A DNA stretch of 11,989 nt from Clostridia bacterium (GTDB taxonomy: Bacteria > Bacillota_A > Clostridia > Christensenellales > Aristaeellaceae), in NCBI GenBank assembly GCA_017432405.1, contig JAFRJF010000264.1, positions 1 to 11,989 of the forward strand, written 5' to 3'. The DNA itself is not shown here. More notes on this DNA, generated by a model that was given only the letters and a program-made list of their open reading frames with translations, ran no database searches and was not told the origin of the DNA. Position 1 is the stretch's first letter.

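Overview
The whole window is protein-coding in a single frame. Reading + strand frame 1 from base 1 to the last complete codon (11986-11988) gives 3,996 codons with no in-frame stop, so the gene is open at the right-hand end and probably also truncated at the left. It is one very large, secreted or surface-exposed repeat protein. There is no intergenic DNA, RNA gene, insertion sequence or CRISPR array, and I see no promoter or terminator. The large reverse-strand open frames (up to 895 codons) are phase-locked shadows of this gene.

The protein resembles the giant multidomain surface proteins of anaerobic gut or rumen Clostridia (Oscillospirales-like). The reasons are the acidic Glu/Pro/Ala N-terminal segment, a chain of small beta domains, right-handed beta-helix segments with Gly-Gly-x-x-Asn turns, InlB-B-like repeats ending in F-x-M-P-x-x-(D/N)-V-T-V, and a long MBG/YDG Ig-like stalk. 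This assignment is inferred from remembered domain style, not from a database search. The DNA is mostly GC-rich, with an AT-richer stretch around 1.45-2.1 kb.

Layout: 1-240 acidic low-complexity segment; 241-480 PEGA/carboxypeptidase-regulatory-like beta domain; 484-1158 two domains of a type recurrent in Clostridial surface proteins; 1153-1452 beta repeat; 1453-2040 first beta-helix-like region; 2071-2340 Cys/aromatic segment; 2341-2787 two small beta repeats; 2788-3357 second beta-helix-like region; 3361-3717 InlB-B-like repeat; 3718-4047 unrecognised aromatic-rich domain; 4051-4269 Ig-like repeat; 4270-4488 InlB-B-like repeat; 4489-5535 third beta helix with seven Gly-rich rungs; 5536-5757 InlB-B-like repeat; 5761-5850 His/Cys linker; 5851-11989 about 25 tandem MBG/YDG/Ig-like repeats.

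The likely architecture is a binding head (beta helices and small beta domains, residues 1 to about 1950) on a long rod of Ig-like repeats. A cell-wall or membrane anchor would be expected beyond the window. The rod has been built by duplication at several scales: single repeats (11371-11595 and 11596-11820 share a 180-base core with only four differences, all synonymous), two-repeat modules (6328-6807 against 6808-7284, and 9649-10143 against 10144-10653), and a five-copy array (7858-9114).
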